Source of the DNA: Pyxidicoccus fallax
GTDB taxonomy: Bacteria > Myxococcota > Myxococcia > Myxococcales > Myxococcaceae
Length of the DNA: 57,890 nucleotides
Assembly: GCF_012933655.1 (NCBI RefSeq)
Contig: NZ_JABBJJ010000036.1
Location: 1-57,890 of the forward strand
Direction of reading: 5' to 3'
This document shows positions 8,698 to 16,658 of the stretch, in pieces. Every line of letters begins with the position of its first letter. The stretch's first letter is position 1. The notes beneath the pieces are model-generated. The model made no database searches, was not told the DNA's origin, and saw nothing but the letters and a program-made list of their open reading frames with translations. Position numbers and translations under genes: made by a program.

Positions 8698-9483
8698 TCA
8701 GGCCGGCGCGGAGCCGGCGAGGAACGCGGAGATCATCCCCGCCAGCTCCGCCGGACGCTCCACCTGCGGGTAATGGAAGGCGCCCGGCAGGTACGCCAGG
8801 CGCGCGCGGCGGATGGGCTTCACGATGGCGTCCCGCAGGAAGGCATGCGGCAGGAAGGCATCGTCCGTGCCCACCACCAGCGTGGGCGCCGTAATCGCGG
8901 AGAGCTTGTCCGCGAAGCCGCCCGCGGTGAACGCGTCGAAGTTGCTCTCGATGGCCGGCGCGCACGTGTTCGCCGCGTCCTTCAGCATCTCCTCCGCCAG
9001 CTCCGGCGCGAGCTTGTTGGTGCAGAGGGTGACGATGGTGAGCTGCTTGTCGCGGTTGCCCGCCGACGTGCGGAACAGCGCCGCCGCGTCCGGGGGGAAC
9101 GGAATGCCCGACGCCGGCACCGAGTTCACCAGCATCAGCGCCTCCACCCGCTCCGGCACCTGCGCCGCCACCCACTGCGCGAGCTGGCCGCCCATGCTGT
9201 GGCCCACCAGCGTGAAGCGCTTCGCCCCGGCCGCGTCCGCCACCGCCAGCACGTCCTGCGCCAGCCCCTGCAGCGTGTAGCCGCTGGTCGGCTTCCCCGA
9301 CTGGCCCGTGCCACGGCCATCCGGAATCACCAGCCGCAGCCCCGTCAAATCCAGCCGCTCCACCAGCGAGTTCCACACGGCGCCGGACACCATCCACCCG
9401 TGCACGAACACCACCGTGCGCGGTCCATCTCCGATGACGCGATAGTGCAGCGAAGTCCCGTCAGACGCGGAAGTCGTGGGCAT
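8698..9483 (-). CDS. Alpha/beta hydrolase
   Basis: A 261-residue soluble alpha/beta hydrolase. The oxyanion motif VHGW is at residues 27-30 and the nucleophile elbow GHSMGG has Ser96. The acid is probably in VVGTDDAFLPH and the catalytic His in GAFHYPQVERP. Length and order are normal for the family (esterases, lactonases, C-C hydrolases and haloperoxidase-like enzymes); the substrate cannot be told. The start at ATG 9483 has GAGGAG 6 nt upstream. A TATCCT box about 30 nt upstream of the start may be its -10. It leads a two-gene operon with the STAS-like gene downstream. Confidence 0.88.
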   Translation of the reverse strand: MPTTSASDGTSLHYRVIGDGPRTVVFVHGWMVSGAVWNSLVERLDLTGLRLVIPDGRGTGQSGKPTSGYTLQGLAQDVLAVADAAGAKRFTLVGHSMGGQLAQWVAAQVPERVEALMLVNSVPASGIPFPPDAAALFRTSAGNRDKQLTIVTLCTNKLAPELAEEMLKDAANTCAPAIESNFDAFTAGGFADKLSAITAPTLVVGTDDAFLPHAFLRDAIVKPIRRARLAYLPGAFHYPQVERPAELAGMISAFLAGSAPA

Positions 9484-9729
9484 TCAGGTCTCCTCGGCGG
9501 CGCAGGATAAAGCAGTGGTGAAGAAATGTGCAGAACTGAAAGCAAGCCACGACTCCAGGACGCGTGCAAAGGGGCCTATGTAGGCGCCGTCCCCGAGTGA
9601 AGCGGCTCGCACGGAGCATGCGCGGACCTGAAGCGCCGTTCAGTCTTGAACACCGGGCCGCGTGGCCGTTGGGCGGTGCGCGAGGTCCGGGCCTCCTTGC
9701 TCGCCCAGCCACCCGGCCCGGGGCTCTGG

Positions 9730-9735
9730 CAGACT
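9730..9735 (+). promoter_or_regulatory. Putative leaderless -10 (CAGACT)
   Basis: CAGACT lies 10 nt before ATG 9746, with no Shine-Dalgarno sequence between. The surrounding TGGCAGACTCCGCG is repeated almost exactly before the starts at 38515 and 57819. Confidence 0.5.
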
Positions 9736-9745
9736 CCGCGCCCTC

Positions 9746-10495
9746 ATGGCGGATGAACGGGACGGGACGGGCGGCGCTCCATCGGAAGGGCCTCGGCGCA
9801 CGGTGTACTGCGAGGACGCGCTGGCGTGGCTGGAGGCGCGGCCGGTGCTGGAGGGGTGCTCGGCCATCGCGTCGCTGCCGGACGTGTCCGAGTTCCCCTC
9901 GCTCACGCTGGCCGAGTGGAAGGCGTGGTTCCGGCGCGCCGCGGGGCTCGTGGCCTCGCGCGTGCCGCCGGACGGGGTGGTGCTCTTCTACCAGACGGAC
10001 GTGAAGCAGGAGGGCGCCTGGGTGGACAAGGGCTACCTCGTGGCGCGCGCCGCGGAGGACGCCGGCTGCGAGATGCTCTTCCACAAGGTGGTGTGCCGCC
10101 GCGCGCCGGGGACGGTGACGTTCGGCCGGCCCGCGTACTCGCACCTGCTGGCCTTCTCGCGCGGGGTGCGCGTGGACATGGGGAAGTCCACGCCGGACGT
10201 GCTGCCGGAGGCGGGCGAGGTGACGTGGACGCGCGGCATGGGCGTGGAGGCCTGCCTCGTCGCGTGCCGCTTCATCCTGGAGCACACCGCCACGCGCACC
10301 GTGGTGGACCCCTTCTGCGGCCACGGCACGGTGCTCGCCGTGGCGAACGCGCTCGGGCTGGACGCGGTGGGCGTGGAGCTGAGCCGCAAGCGGGCGCGCA
10401 AGGCGCGCAACCTGCGCGGCGAGTGGCACGAGGGGAAGCTCGTGCTCGCCGGCGCGGGCGGCACCGGAGCCCCGGAGGACTCCGGCGCGGAGTGA
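9746..10495 (+). CDS. SAM-dependent methyltransferase with permuted DNA-methyltransferase-like motifs
   Basis: A 249-residue protein with a SAM-binding motif DPFCGHGTVLA near the C-terminus (D188) followed by GVELSRKRARKARN. This is the motif order of beta-class N4/N6 DNA methyltransferases, where the catalytic motif precedes the SAM motif. At the expected motif IV position there is ASLPDVSEF instead of an (S/D/N)PP(Y/W) tetrad, so the substrate may not be DNA. No restriction gene is adjacent. ATG 9746 is chosen over longer frames because the family-like sequence begins after it and a leaderless-type promoter box precedes it. It converges with the ferritin-like gene, with 6 bases between stops. 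Confidence 0.72.
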   Translation: MADERDGTGGAPSEGPRRTVYCEDALAWLEARPVLEGCSAIASLPDVSEFPSLTLAEWKAWFRRAAGLVASRVPPDGVVLFYQTDVKQEGAWVDKGYLVARAAEDAGCEMLFHKVVCRRAPGTVTFGRPAYSHLLAFSRGVRVDMGKSTPDVLPEAGEVTWTRGMGVEACLVACRFILEHTATRTVVDPFCGHGTVLAVANALGLDAVGVELSRKRARKARNLRGEWHEGKLVLAGAGGTGAPEDSGAE

Positions 10496-10501
10496 CACGC
10501 G

Positions 10502-11164
10502 CTAGTTCGCCGTCGGGAGCGTCCGCTCCGGCCGCGCGGTGTCCGTCACGGGAAGCGGCACGGCCTGGAGCTCCCGGGCGACGGCCGCTTCCAGCTCGCC
10601 GATGAAGGCGCCGAAGAGCCGCTCCTCCAGCGCCAGCGCCTCGTCCAGCGACGCGCCCACGGCGGACAGGCGCGCCACGCACGCGTCCTCGATGGTACGC
10701 CGGTGGCCCTGCTCCTCGGTGACGACGCGGCCCAGCTCCTCGCGCACGCCCGGGTGACGGGAGGCCGCCTTGTAGAGGGGGTAGAGCACCATGGCGCGGC
10801 GCTCGATGGCCGTCGTGGTGAGCAGGTAGTGGAGGTACACGTCCGGAGCGCCCGTGTGCGCCGTGGCCCAGGCGGCCAGCTCGTGGTCCAGCGCCTGGAA
10901 GTAGCGGCCCGCGGCCTCCGGACAGAGGAGGCCCGTGATTTCGGCGCCGGCCACCTCGGCCGACAGGCGCTTGAAGGCGAAGGCATGGCGCGTCTCGTCC
11001 GCGAGGTGGCCCAGCACCTCCAGCGACGGATGACGGTCCGCCACGGTGCGCGAAATCTTCCGCGCTCCAATGAACTCCATCAGGGACAGGGTGTGCAGCC
11101 AGCGCGCCTCGACTTCGGGCACCTGGGAGAGCTGGCGGAGCACGGCCTGGATTCGGTCACGCAT
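10502..11164 (-). CDS. Ferritin-like di-iron domain protein
   Basis: A 220-residue helical protein with two E-x-x-H elements and extra acidic residues in the ferritin-like four-helix arrangement: E30 in SLMEFIGARK, E57/H60 in DETRHAF, a Glu in AIERRAMV, and EEQGHRRTIED. The spacing fits a carboxylate-bridged di-iron oxidase or rubrerythrin-like protein. No membrane segment is present. ATG 11164 is preferred: it begins the recognisable protein, lacks a Shine-Dalgarno sequence and has TACACG 8 nt upstream, as in other leaderless-type genes here. The frame upstream of it is arginine/proline-rich noise. The substrate is unknown. Confidence 0.72.
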   Translation of the reverse strand: MRDRIQAVLRQLSQVPEVEARWLHTLSLMEFIGARKISRTVADRHPSLEVLGHLADETRHAFAFKRLSAEVAGAEITGLLCPEAAGRYFQALDHELAAWATAHTGAPDVYLHYLLTTTAIERRAMVLYPLYKAASRHPGVREELGRVVTEEQGHRRTIEDACVARLSAVGASLDEALALEERLFGAFIGELEAAVARELQAVPLPVTDTARPERTLPTAN

Positions 11165-11172
11165 GGCGCCGC

Positions 11173-11178
11173 CGTGTA
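11173..11178 (-). promoter_or_regulatory. Putative leaderless -10 (TACACG)
   Basis: On the minus strand, GCTACACG ends 8 nt before ATG 11164 and no ribosome-binding site is present. Confidence 0.4.
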
Positions 11179-11378
11179 GCGCGCCGCCACGCTCCGTGCG
11201 AGCACGAAGACGCTCGGGTGCTCGCTCGTGGGGCGTATCGGTGGAAGCGGCCGCCGGGACGCCCCTGTTTTCAGGAGGGCCGGGTCTCCGGTGAGTCACG
11301 TGTCAGGCCGGCGGTCGCGGTGCTACAGAGGGCTCGCCACGCGGTGCCGCCACCGCGCTCTCCAGGGGGAACGACTCC

Positions 11379-12839
11379 ATGCTCACGCTGCCCACCACGC
11401 TCCTGCTGCTCGCCGCCGCGCCCTCCCCGCAGCTCCACGAAGGACTGCCCGCGGGCTTCCAGGTCGATGGGAAGCTCGACGAGTGGAAGCAGCCGCCGTC
11501 GCTCGCGCTGGGCGCGGGGAATCAGGTGGCGGGCGAGATGAAGGTGGCCTCGCCGGCGGACCTGTCCGCGAAGGTGTGGCTGGCCATGGATGCCCAGGGC
11601 CTCGTCATCGCCGGCGAGGTGATGGACGACAAGGTGCAGCTCACGAATCCGAAGCGGGACATCAACGCCGACCACGTCGAGGTGTGGCTCGCGCTGCCGC
11701 AGCCGAAGATGCCGCCGCTGGCCTTCATCAGCCATGTGGACGAGCACCGCGTCACCAAGGAGTCCGACTGCGCGAAGGCGTCCCCGGAGGACCCGGCGAA
11801 GTGCAAGACGTGGTTCAAGCAGCAGACGGCGCGGCGCAAGCAGATGCAGGCGGACCTCGTCGCGCAGTACGGCCTGACGCCGAAGGGTGTGGTGCGCTTC
11901 GGGCTGAATGGCACCGTGGGGCAGGCGCGCTATGAGCCCTTCCCCGGCGGCTACCGCTTCGAGGCGCTCATCCCCACGAGCGCGTTCCCCCGCACGGCCC
12001 AGGCGCCGCTGAAGGACGTGCGCGTGCTGGTGGACCTCGTGGACAGCGACGAGGGCGGCGTGAAGCAGGAGACGTTCCTGTCGTCGTCTCCGAAGCGGAA
12101 GTTCGGTGACGCGTCCACGTTCCACGCGGTGGCGCTGAAGAAGCCGCTGCGCTTCGGGAAGTGGCCGGAGCTGCTGGAGCGGGCGCTGAAGGAGCAGCCG
12201 GGAGCGTCGTACGCGCCGGGGCCGGACGCGGATGCGCTCCAGGTGTGGCTGAACCCGGCGGTGGCCTACCAGTTCGTGCCCGACTCCCCGAGCCCCGACG
12301 TGGTGCAGGTGGACCTGGGCTCGGTGACGAGCCTGGGCAAGGTGGGCGACGTGGAGCTCGTCTCCGTGCCCGCGGTGGCGGATGCGATGGGCACCGTGAG
12401 CCGGTGGGTGGTGTCCCGCAGGGGGCAGACGATTCTGGGGACGCAGGACGTGGGCCGGGACCAGGTGAAGGTGGTGCAGCGCGCGCCGGGGATGCACGTG
12501 GTCCAGGTGTACGACGGCCCCAACAACCCCATGGGCAGCGGCGCGTGCGGCGCGTGCCCGCTGGTGTACTTCAATCACTTCACGATGGACGCGCAGGGGA
12601 AGTTCTCCAAGCCGGAGAACCTCCAGGGCGCGGGCGGCCTGATGGGCAACCCGGTGGAGTGGACCGCGGACGAGGCCCTCACGCGCATCGAGGCGTTCGA
12701 GGTGGAGGAGGACGCGAACGGCAAGCGCGGCGAGAAGCGGCTCGCCACGCGCCACACGTTCGACGCGAAGACGGGGAAGTACAAGACGGAGACGTTCGAG
12801 GCGCCCGAGCCTTCGGGCGTGGCGGAAGACCAGCCGTGA
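11379..12839 (+). CDS. Secreted protein with N-terminal CBM9-like domain
   Basis: A 486-residue protein with a short signal peptide (LPTTLLLLAAAPS). It is followed by a CBM9-type domain that starts DGKLDEWKQPPS and continues to about residue 220 (KVWLAMDAQGLVIAGEVMDD, DHVEVWLALP). Such domains bind sugars or act as sensor or adhesion modules in secreted proteins. The second half is not recognised; it contains CGACP and several VQVDLG-type beta strands. The start at ATG 11379 has AGGGGGA upstream. It converges with rhtA over a short hairpin. Outer-membrane or extracellular location is inferred from the signal sequence. Confidence 0.72.
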   Translation: MLTLPTTLLLLAAAPSPQLHEGLPAGFQVDGKLDEWKQPPSLALGAGNQVAGEMKVASPADLSAKVWLAMDAQGLVIAGEVMDDKVQLTNPKRDINADHVEVWLALPQPKMPPLAFISHVDEHRVTKESDCAKASPEDPAKCKTWFKQQTARRKQMQADLVAQYGLTPKGVVRFGLNGTVGQARYEPFPGGYRFEALIPTSAFPRTAQAPLKDVRVLVDLVDSDEGGVKQETFLSSSPKRKFGDASTFHAVALKKPLRFGKWPELLERALKEQPGASYAPGPDADALQVWLNPAVAYQFVPDSPSPDVVQVDLGSVTSLGKVGDVELVSVPAVADAMGTVSRWVVSRRGQTILGTQDVGRDQVKVVQRAPGMHVVQVYDGPNNPMGSGACGACPLVYFNHFTMDAQGKFSKPENLQGAGGLMGNPVEWTADEALTRIEAFEVEEDANGKRGEKRLATRHTFDAKTGKYKTETFEAPEPSGVAEDQP

Positions 12840-12847
12840 GCCGGCGG

Positions 12848-12865
12848 TGACGCGTCCCCGCGTCA
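12848..12865. terminator. Hairpin between convergent genes
   Basis: TGACGCG (12848-12854) and CGCGTCA (12859-12865) form a perfect 7-bp stem with a 4-nt loop in the 23-base gap. It includes the rhtA stop codon. There is no U-tract; a bidirectional terminator is inferred. Confidence 0.5.
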
Positions 12866-13756
12866 GTCCACTCCCTCCGGAACCTCCGCGACGGCCGGCT
12901 TGGACGTCGCGGAGCTGCCCGCGGACGCGAGGATGACGCAGCCGATGGCCGCCCACTGAATCACCGTCAGCTGCTCGCGCAGGAACACCAGCCCCGACAG
13001 CGCCGCGAGCGCCGGCTCCAGGCTCATCAGGATGCCGAACGTCCTCGCCGGCAGCCGCTTCAGCGCAATCATCTCCAGCGAGTACGGCAGCGCGCTCGAC
13101 AGCACCGCCACCGCCAGCGCCATGGGCAGAAGTGACACGTCCAGAAGCTGCGTCCCCGCGCGCGCCACCCCGAAGGGACACACCAGCAGCGCCGCCGTCA
13201 CCATGCCCAGCGACGTCGCCGTGCCGCCGTGCACCGACGCTCCGGCCCGCTGGCCGAACAGGATGTAGAACGCCCAGCACGTGCCCGCCACCAGCGCCCA
13301 GAAGACGCCCACCCAGTCGAGCGCCTTCGAACTCTCCGCCAGCGGCAGAATCATCAGGATGCCCGCCACCGCCAGGAACGCCCACACGAAGTCGATGGGC
13401 CTGCGCGTCGACAGCAGCGCCACCGCCAACGGCCCGGTGAACTCGATGGCCACCGCGATGCCCAGGGGGATTCGCTCCAGCGCCAGGTAGAACGTCATGT
13501 TCATCCCCCCCAGCGCCGCCCCGTAGACGACCACCACCCACAGTTCCTTGCGCGTGAGCTTCCGCCGCCACGGACGCCAGAAGGCCAGCAGCATCAACGC
13601 CGCGAAGAACACCCGGAGCGTCGTCACCCCCTGCGCGCCGATCAGCGGAAACAGCCGCTTCGCCACCGACGCCCCCACCTGGATGGAGGTCATCGCCACC
13701 AGAAGTGTCAGCACCGCGACACTCACAGGGCTCAACATCGTCCGGACTCGAGACAT
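12863..13756 (-). CDS. rhtA: Threonine/homoserine exporter RhtA (EamA family)
   Basis: A 297-residue inner-membrane protein with ten predicted helices (two EamA repeats). It aligns by eye with E. coli RhtA (295 residues) through shared stretches such as VGASVAKRLFPLIGA, PLGIAVAIEFTGPLAVAL, STRRPIDFVW, GQRAGA and LSSALPYSLEMIALKRLP. RhtA exports threonine, homoserine and some toxic amino-acid analogues using the proton gradient. The start at ATG 13756 has AAGGTG 9 nt upstream; longer frames add an unrelated hydrophilic extension. It is a monocistronic gene convergent with the CBM9-like gene. Confidence 0.88.
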   Translation of the reverse strand: MSRVRTMLSPVSVAVLTLLVAMTSIQVGASVAKRLFPLIGAQGVTTLRVFFAALMLLAFWRPWRRKLTRKELWVVVVYGAALGGMNMTFYLALERIPLGIAVAIEFTGPLAVALLSTRRPIDFVWAFLAVAGILMILPLAESSKALDWVGVFWALVAGTCWAFYILFGQRAGASVHGGTATSLGMVTAALLVCPFGVARAGTQLLDVSLLPMALAVAVLSSALPYSLEMIALKRLPARTFGILMSLEPALAALSGLVFLREQLTVIQWAAIGCVILASAGSSATSKPAVAEVPEGVD

Positions 13757-14266
13757 TTGCGCCGCACCTTCGCACGCCGCGCGCACGCGCCCTACGCCCA
13801 TCGCGTCCCCACGGACCTGGGGGCACACCCCACACGTGTCCACCGCCCGGCATTCCTCGCGACTTCCGGGAAGGCGGAAGGCGCTGGACAACACTCCCGC
13901 GACCCATGGGTTTGACGGGACTCTCGCGGTACCGCTTTGCTCCGGTGAAGAGAGAGAAGGCGCGGTGTCAGGGCATCACGACACCGCGAGGCATCCACGG
14001 CTGTGCCTGGTTTCCGGGGGGCAACCAGCATGAAGCCTCGAGACACCCATCCACCAACGTCCACGCTCCGGCCGCCTCACGGCCGAGTCGGCCGAGCACC
14101 ACTCACGCGGGACCCACACCAGGGCTCCTTCCACACCACCGGGTCATCCCCATACCGGACCGCGCCACCCCCGCGCGCGGAAGGCCGGGGGGGCGACTGC
14201 GGACGGAGGAACCTTGTACAACGCCGACAGGGGCCGCGTGACGCGGCTCCCTGGGGGGGTACCACA
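13757..14266. other. Gene-free intergenic region
   Basis: 510 bases between the divergent rhtA gene and the kinase/methyltransferase operon. No convincing gene is seen on either strand. GGAACCTT at 14208-14215 resembles the -35 of extracytoplasmic-function sigma promoters, but no matching -10 is clear. The promoter of the downstream operon should lie here. Confidence 0.5.
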
Positions 14267-14584
14267 GTGGACGGCTACAACGACATTCTCGGGCCGCGCA
14301 TCGTCACCATCGACCTGGCCAGCGCGTTGGGGGACTACATCCTCCGCACGCAGGAACTGGGCGCGGTGGAGGGCGCACGCGGCGCGCTCGAAATCAATCC
14401 GGCCCTGCGGCCGGTACTGGAGGCGCTGCACCACGTCCTCGCTGGCGGAGAGGTGGAGGTGCGCATCACCCGCGCCGGCAATCCGGACCTCGTCGAGGAG
14501 CTGGGCCGCCGGGCCGCGCGGGCCATCCAGGAAGCCAACCTGCTCCACCTGACAGCGGGCATCTACCCCACCGTCACGGTATGA
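14267..14584 (+). CDS. Small protein leading the kinase/isoprenoid operon
   Basis: A 105-residue soluble protein of unrecognised family (VDGYNDILGPRIVTIDLASALGDY at the N-terminus, alpha/beta by eye). GTG 14267 is chosen because a run of G (14253-14259) gives a Shine-Dalgarno-like site 7 nt upstream and the upstream frame is non-conserved-looking. Its stop overlaps the ATG of the sensor kinase (ATGA at 14581-14584), so translation of the two is coupled. The tight link suggests it works with the kinase, perhaps as a regulator or signalling partner; this is inference from position only. Confidence 0.65.
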   Translation: MDGYNDILGPRIVTIDLASALGDYILRTQELGAVEGARGALEINPALRPVLEALHHVLAGGEVEVRITRAGNPDLVEELGRRAARAIQEANLLHLTAGIYPTVTV

Positions 14585-15924
14585 ACCGACGCAACGCCGT
14601 CACGTCGTCCTTCCGTCGCTGGACACGCTCGCAGGACGCGGCCGAGGTCCTGACCGCGTCCAGCGTGGGTCCCTGGCTGGTGCTCACCACCTTCGTGGTG
14701 GGCCTGCTGGCCGTGGCGGCGTGGGCGCCGGGCGCGCGCCTGTTCTTCGGCATCCCCTTCGGCATCGGGCTGTTGTGCGCCACGCCCATGCTGGTGACGG
14801 GGCTGCTCTTCTCCGTCGTCCACCGCCGCCGCCAGCGCATCGAGCCCTGGGGCTGGCTGTGGCTGGCCTTCGGCGTGGCCGCCATGCACTTCTTCGTGGC
14901 GGCCCTCATGGCGCTGTCCGCGCTGCCGGGCGCCACCGTCATCGCCTCGCTCCTCCTCTTCACCACCGCGTTCCACGGCCGGCTGCACCGGGTGACGCCG
15001 CGCCAGCCCTTCCTCGCCGTGGGCACCGCGCTGGCGCTGCTGGCGGCCCTGCAGCTGCGCGACAGCGACGAGCACCTGGCCCTCTTCGGCGTCATCGGCC
15101 CCGCGGCGCTCACCGCCGAGCTGTACCTGGGCTCCTTCGCCATGCAGCACGACAAGGCCCGCTCGGACGCGGAGCGCCTGCGCGCCGCCGTGCACGCGCA
15201 GCTCCTGGAGCAGCAGGAGCGCGACGTGGGCCGGCTGTCCCAGGCCCTGGGTGAAATCCTCGGCTACCACCATGACCTCGACAACGCGCTTCAGAACGCC
15301 AGCAGCGCGGCGGACATGCTGGCCGTCATGGGCGTGCAGCGGCACCCGGCCGCGCGCGCCGAGTTCGACGAGCGGGTGAAGCAGCTGCGCGTCAGCCTGG
15401 CGCAAATCAAGGAGCGGGTGACGGAGATCCGCGCCAAGGGCCGGCGCCACGCCGGCTCGGACCCGGAGCCGGTGGAGCTGACGCCGGTGCTGGAGTCGGT
15501 GCAGGCCAGCGTGGGCCTGCGCTTCCCGGACGTGGACATCCACGTCGAGGTGGAGGACCAGCCGCCGCCCCGGGTGCTGATGCGCGGCGGCGCCCCCACG
15601 CTGCGCCGCGTGGTGGAGAACCTGGTCCTCAACGCGTGCGAGGGCGACGGCGAGAATGGCGCCGAGCAGGTGCGCATCCGCGCCCGCGTGGAGCCCCTCA
15701 GCGGACGGCTGGAGGTCGTCATCTCCGACGACGGACCGGGCTTCACGGCGAGCCACCCCGCCGGCCCCTCCCAGGAGCTGTTCACCACCAAGCCCCAGGG
15801 CACCGGCCTGGGGCTCTACACCAGCGAGTGCCTGCTGCGCGCCAGCGGCGGCATGTTGCACCGGCAGAACGCACCCGGCGGCGGAGCCCTGCTGCGCGTC
15901 GTGCTGCCCAGGGAGTACCGATGA
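14581..15924 (+). CDS. Membrane sensor histidine kinase
   Basis: A 447-residue protein. About six transmembrane helices fill residues 30-185 with very short loops, so sensing is probably within the membrane. A helical linker (about 190-225) leads to a divergent phospho-acceptor region EILGYHHDLDNAL (H230/H231) and a HATPase_c domain with N-box RRVVENLVLNACEG, DDGPGF and QGTGLGLYTSECLL. No response regulator is adjacent, so the partner is elsewhere. It overlaps the upstream small gene and the downstream isoprenoid-synthase-like gene by ATGA, which ties a signalling protein to two probable biosynthetic enzymes. Confidence 0.87.
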   Translation: MNRRNAVTSSFRRWTRSQDAAEVLTASSVGPWLVLTTFVVGLLAVAAWAPGARLFFGIPFGIGLLCATPMLVTGLLFSVVHRRRQRIEPWGWLWLAFGVAAMHFFVAALMALSALPGATVIASLLLFTTAFHGRLHRVTPRQPFLAVGTALALLAALQLRDSDEHLALFGVIGPAALTAELYLGSFAMQHDKARSDAERLRAAVHAQLLEQQERDVGRLSQALGEILGYHHDLDNALQNASSAADMLAVMGVQRHPAARAEFDERVKQLRVSLAQIKERVTEIRAKGRRHAGSDPEPVELTPVLESVQASVGLRFPDVDIHVEVEDQPPPRVLMRGGAPTLRRVVENLVLNACEGDGENGAEQVRIRARVEPLSGRLEVVISDDGPGFTASHPAGPSQELFTTKPQGTGLGLYTSECLLRASGGMLHRQNAPGGGALLRVVLPREYR

Positions 15925-16658
15925 GCGCGGGAGCCCTCTACCAGGAAGCGCTGCGCGTGCTGCGCCGCATGGAGCTACCGGACGTGGCCGAGCGCGACGT
16001 GCTCGCCACGCTGGAGGCGGGCCAGCCCGGGCCGCTGCCCCTCTTCTACGAGGCGGGCGCCGAGGCCGGCCTGCCCCGGCCCGTGCTGCTCTCGCGCGGC
16101 GTGGGTCTCTTCTTCTGCTTCTGCGCGGGCAACCTCGCCGACGACCTCATCGACGGCGAATGCACCTACCACGCGCAGCCCGTGCGGGTGGGGCCGTGCG
16201 TGCAGTTCCTCCTGCAGAACCTGGCTTTCGCCACGCTGGCGGGTCCAGACGCGCGGGTGCCGGCGCCGGTGCTCGCGGACGCCATGCGCACGCTGGCGCT
16301 CGCGGCCGGGCCCCAGGCGCTGGAGGTGCGCGCCCGCGAGTGGACGGCCCCGCTGTTCCGCCAGGTGGCCGAGGGCATCGCCGGGCAGCAGTGGGAGGCC
16401 TACCTGCGCGTGCTGTGGGCGGGCTCGGTGCTGGAGCCGCGCGCGCCGGAAGCGGGGCGCGCGCTGGGCGTGGCCGCGCACGTGGTGGAGGACATCCGCT
16501 CGCGCGACGTGCGCTTCACCAGCATGCCGCCCGAGGACCGCAACGTGGTGGTGGGCTGGGCCCGCGGCGCCGTGCAGGCGCTGCGCCGGCACGACCTGCG
16601 TTGCCTGGACGCGGCCCTGCGCCGCATCGAACCGATTCTCCCGGAGGTGGAGTCATGA
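15921..16658 (+). CDS. Isoprenoid-synthase-fold (polyprenyl synthetase-like) protein
   Basis: A 245-residue all-helical protein. It carries an aspartate-rich DDxxD motif, D74-D75-L-I-D78 in GNLADDLIDGECTYH, which is the first Mg2+-diphosphate motif of class I isoprenoid synthases. A second, weaker acidic motif is VVEDIRSRD (E190-D191, D196). It is shorter than typical FPP/GGPP synthases (about 300 residues) and lacks an obvious second DDxxD, so it may be a terpene-synthase-like or condensing enzyme, or a binding protein. It is translationally coupled to the kinase before it and the methyltransferase after it. A methylated isoprenoid product is a reasonable but untested inference. Confidence 0.6.
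   Translation: MSAGALYQEALRVLRRMELPDVAERDVLATLEAGQPGPLPLFYEAGAEAGLPRPVLLSRGVGLFFCFCAGNLADDLIDGECTYHAQPVRVGPCVQFLLQNLAFATLAGPDARVPAPVLADAMRTLALAAGPQALEVRAREWTAPLFRQVAEGIAGQQWEAYLRVLWAGSVLEPRAPEAGRALGVAAHVVEDIRSRDVRFTSMPPEDRNVVVGWARGAVQALRRHDLRCLDAALRRIEPILPEVES

Noticed and set aside
11271-13907. An 878-residue minus-strand frame across the CBM9-like gene and rhtA
   Set aside because: It is antisense to one gene and out of frame with the other; RhtA and the CBM9-like domain are both certain.
14208-14230. Extracytoplasmic-function sigma promoter before the kinase/isoprenoid operon
   Set aside because: GGAACC fits a -35, but there is no CGTC/TCTRA-type -10 at 16-17 nt.
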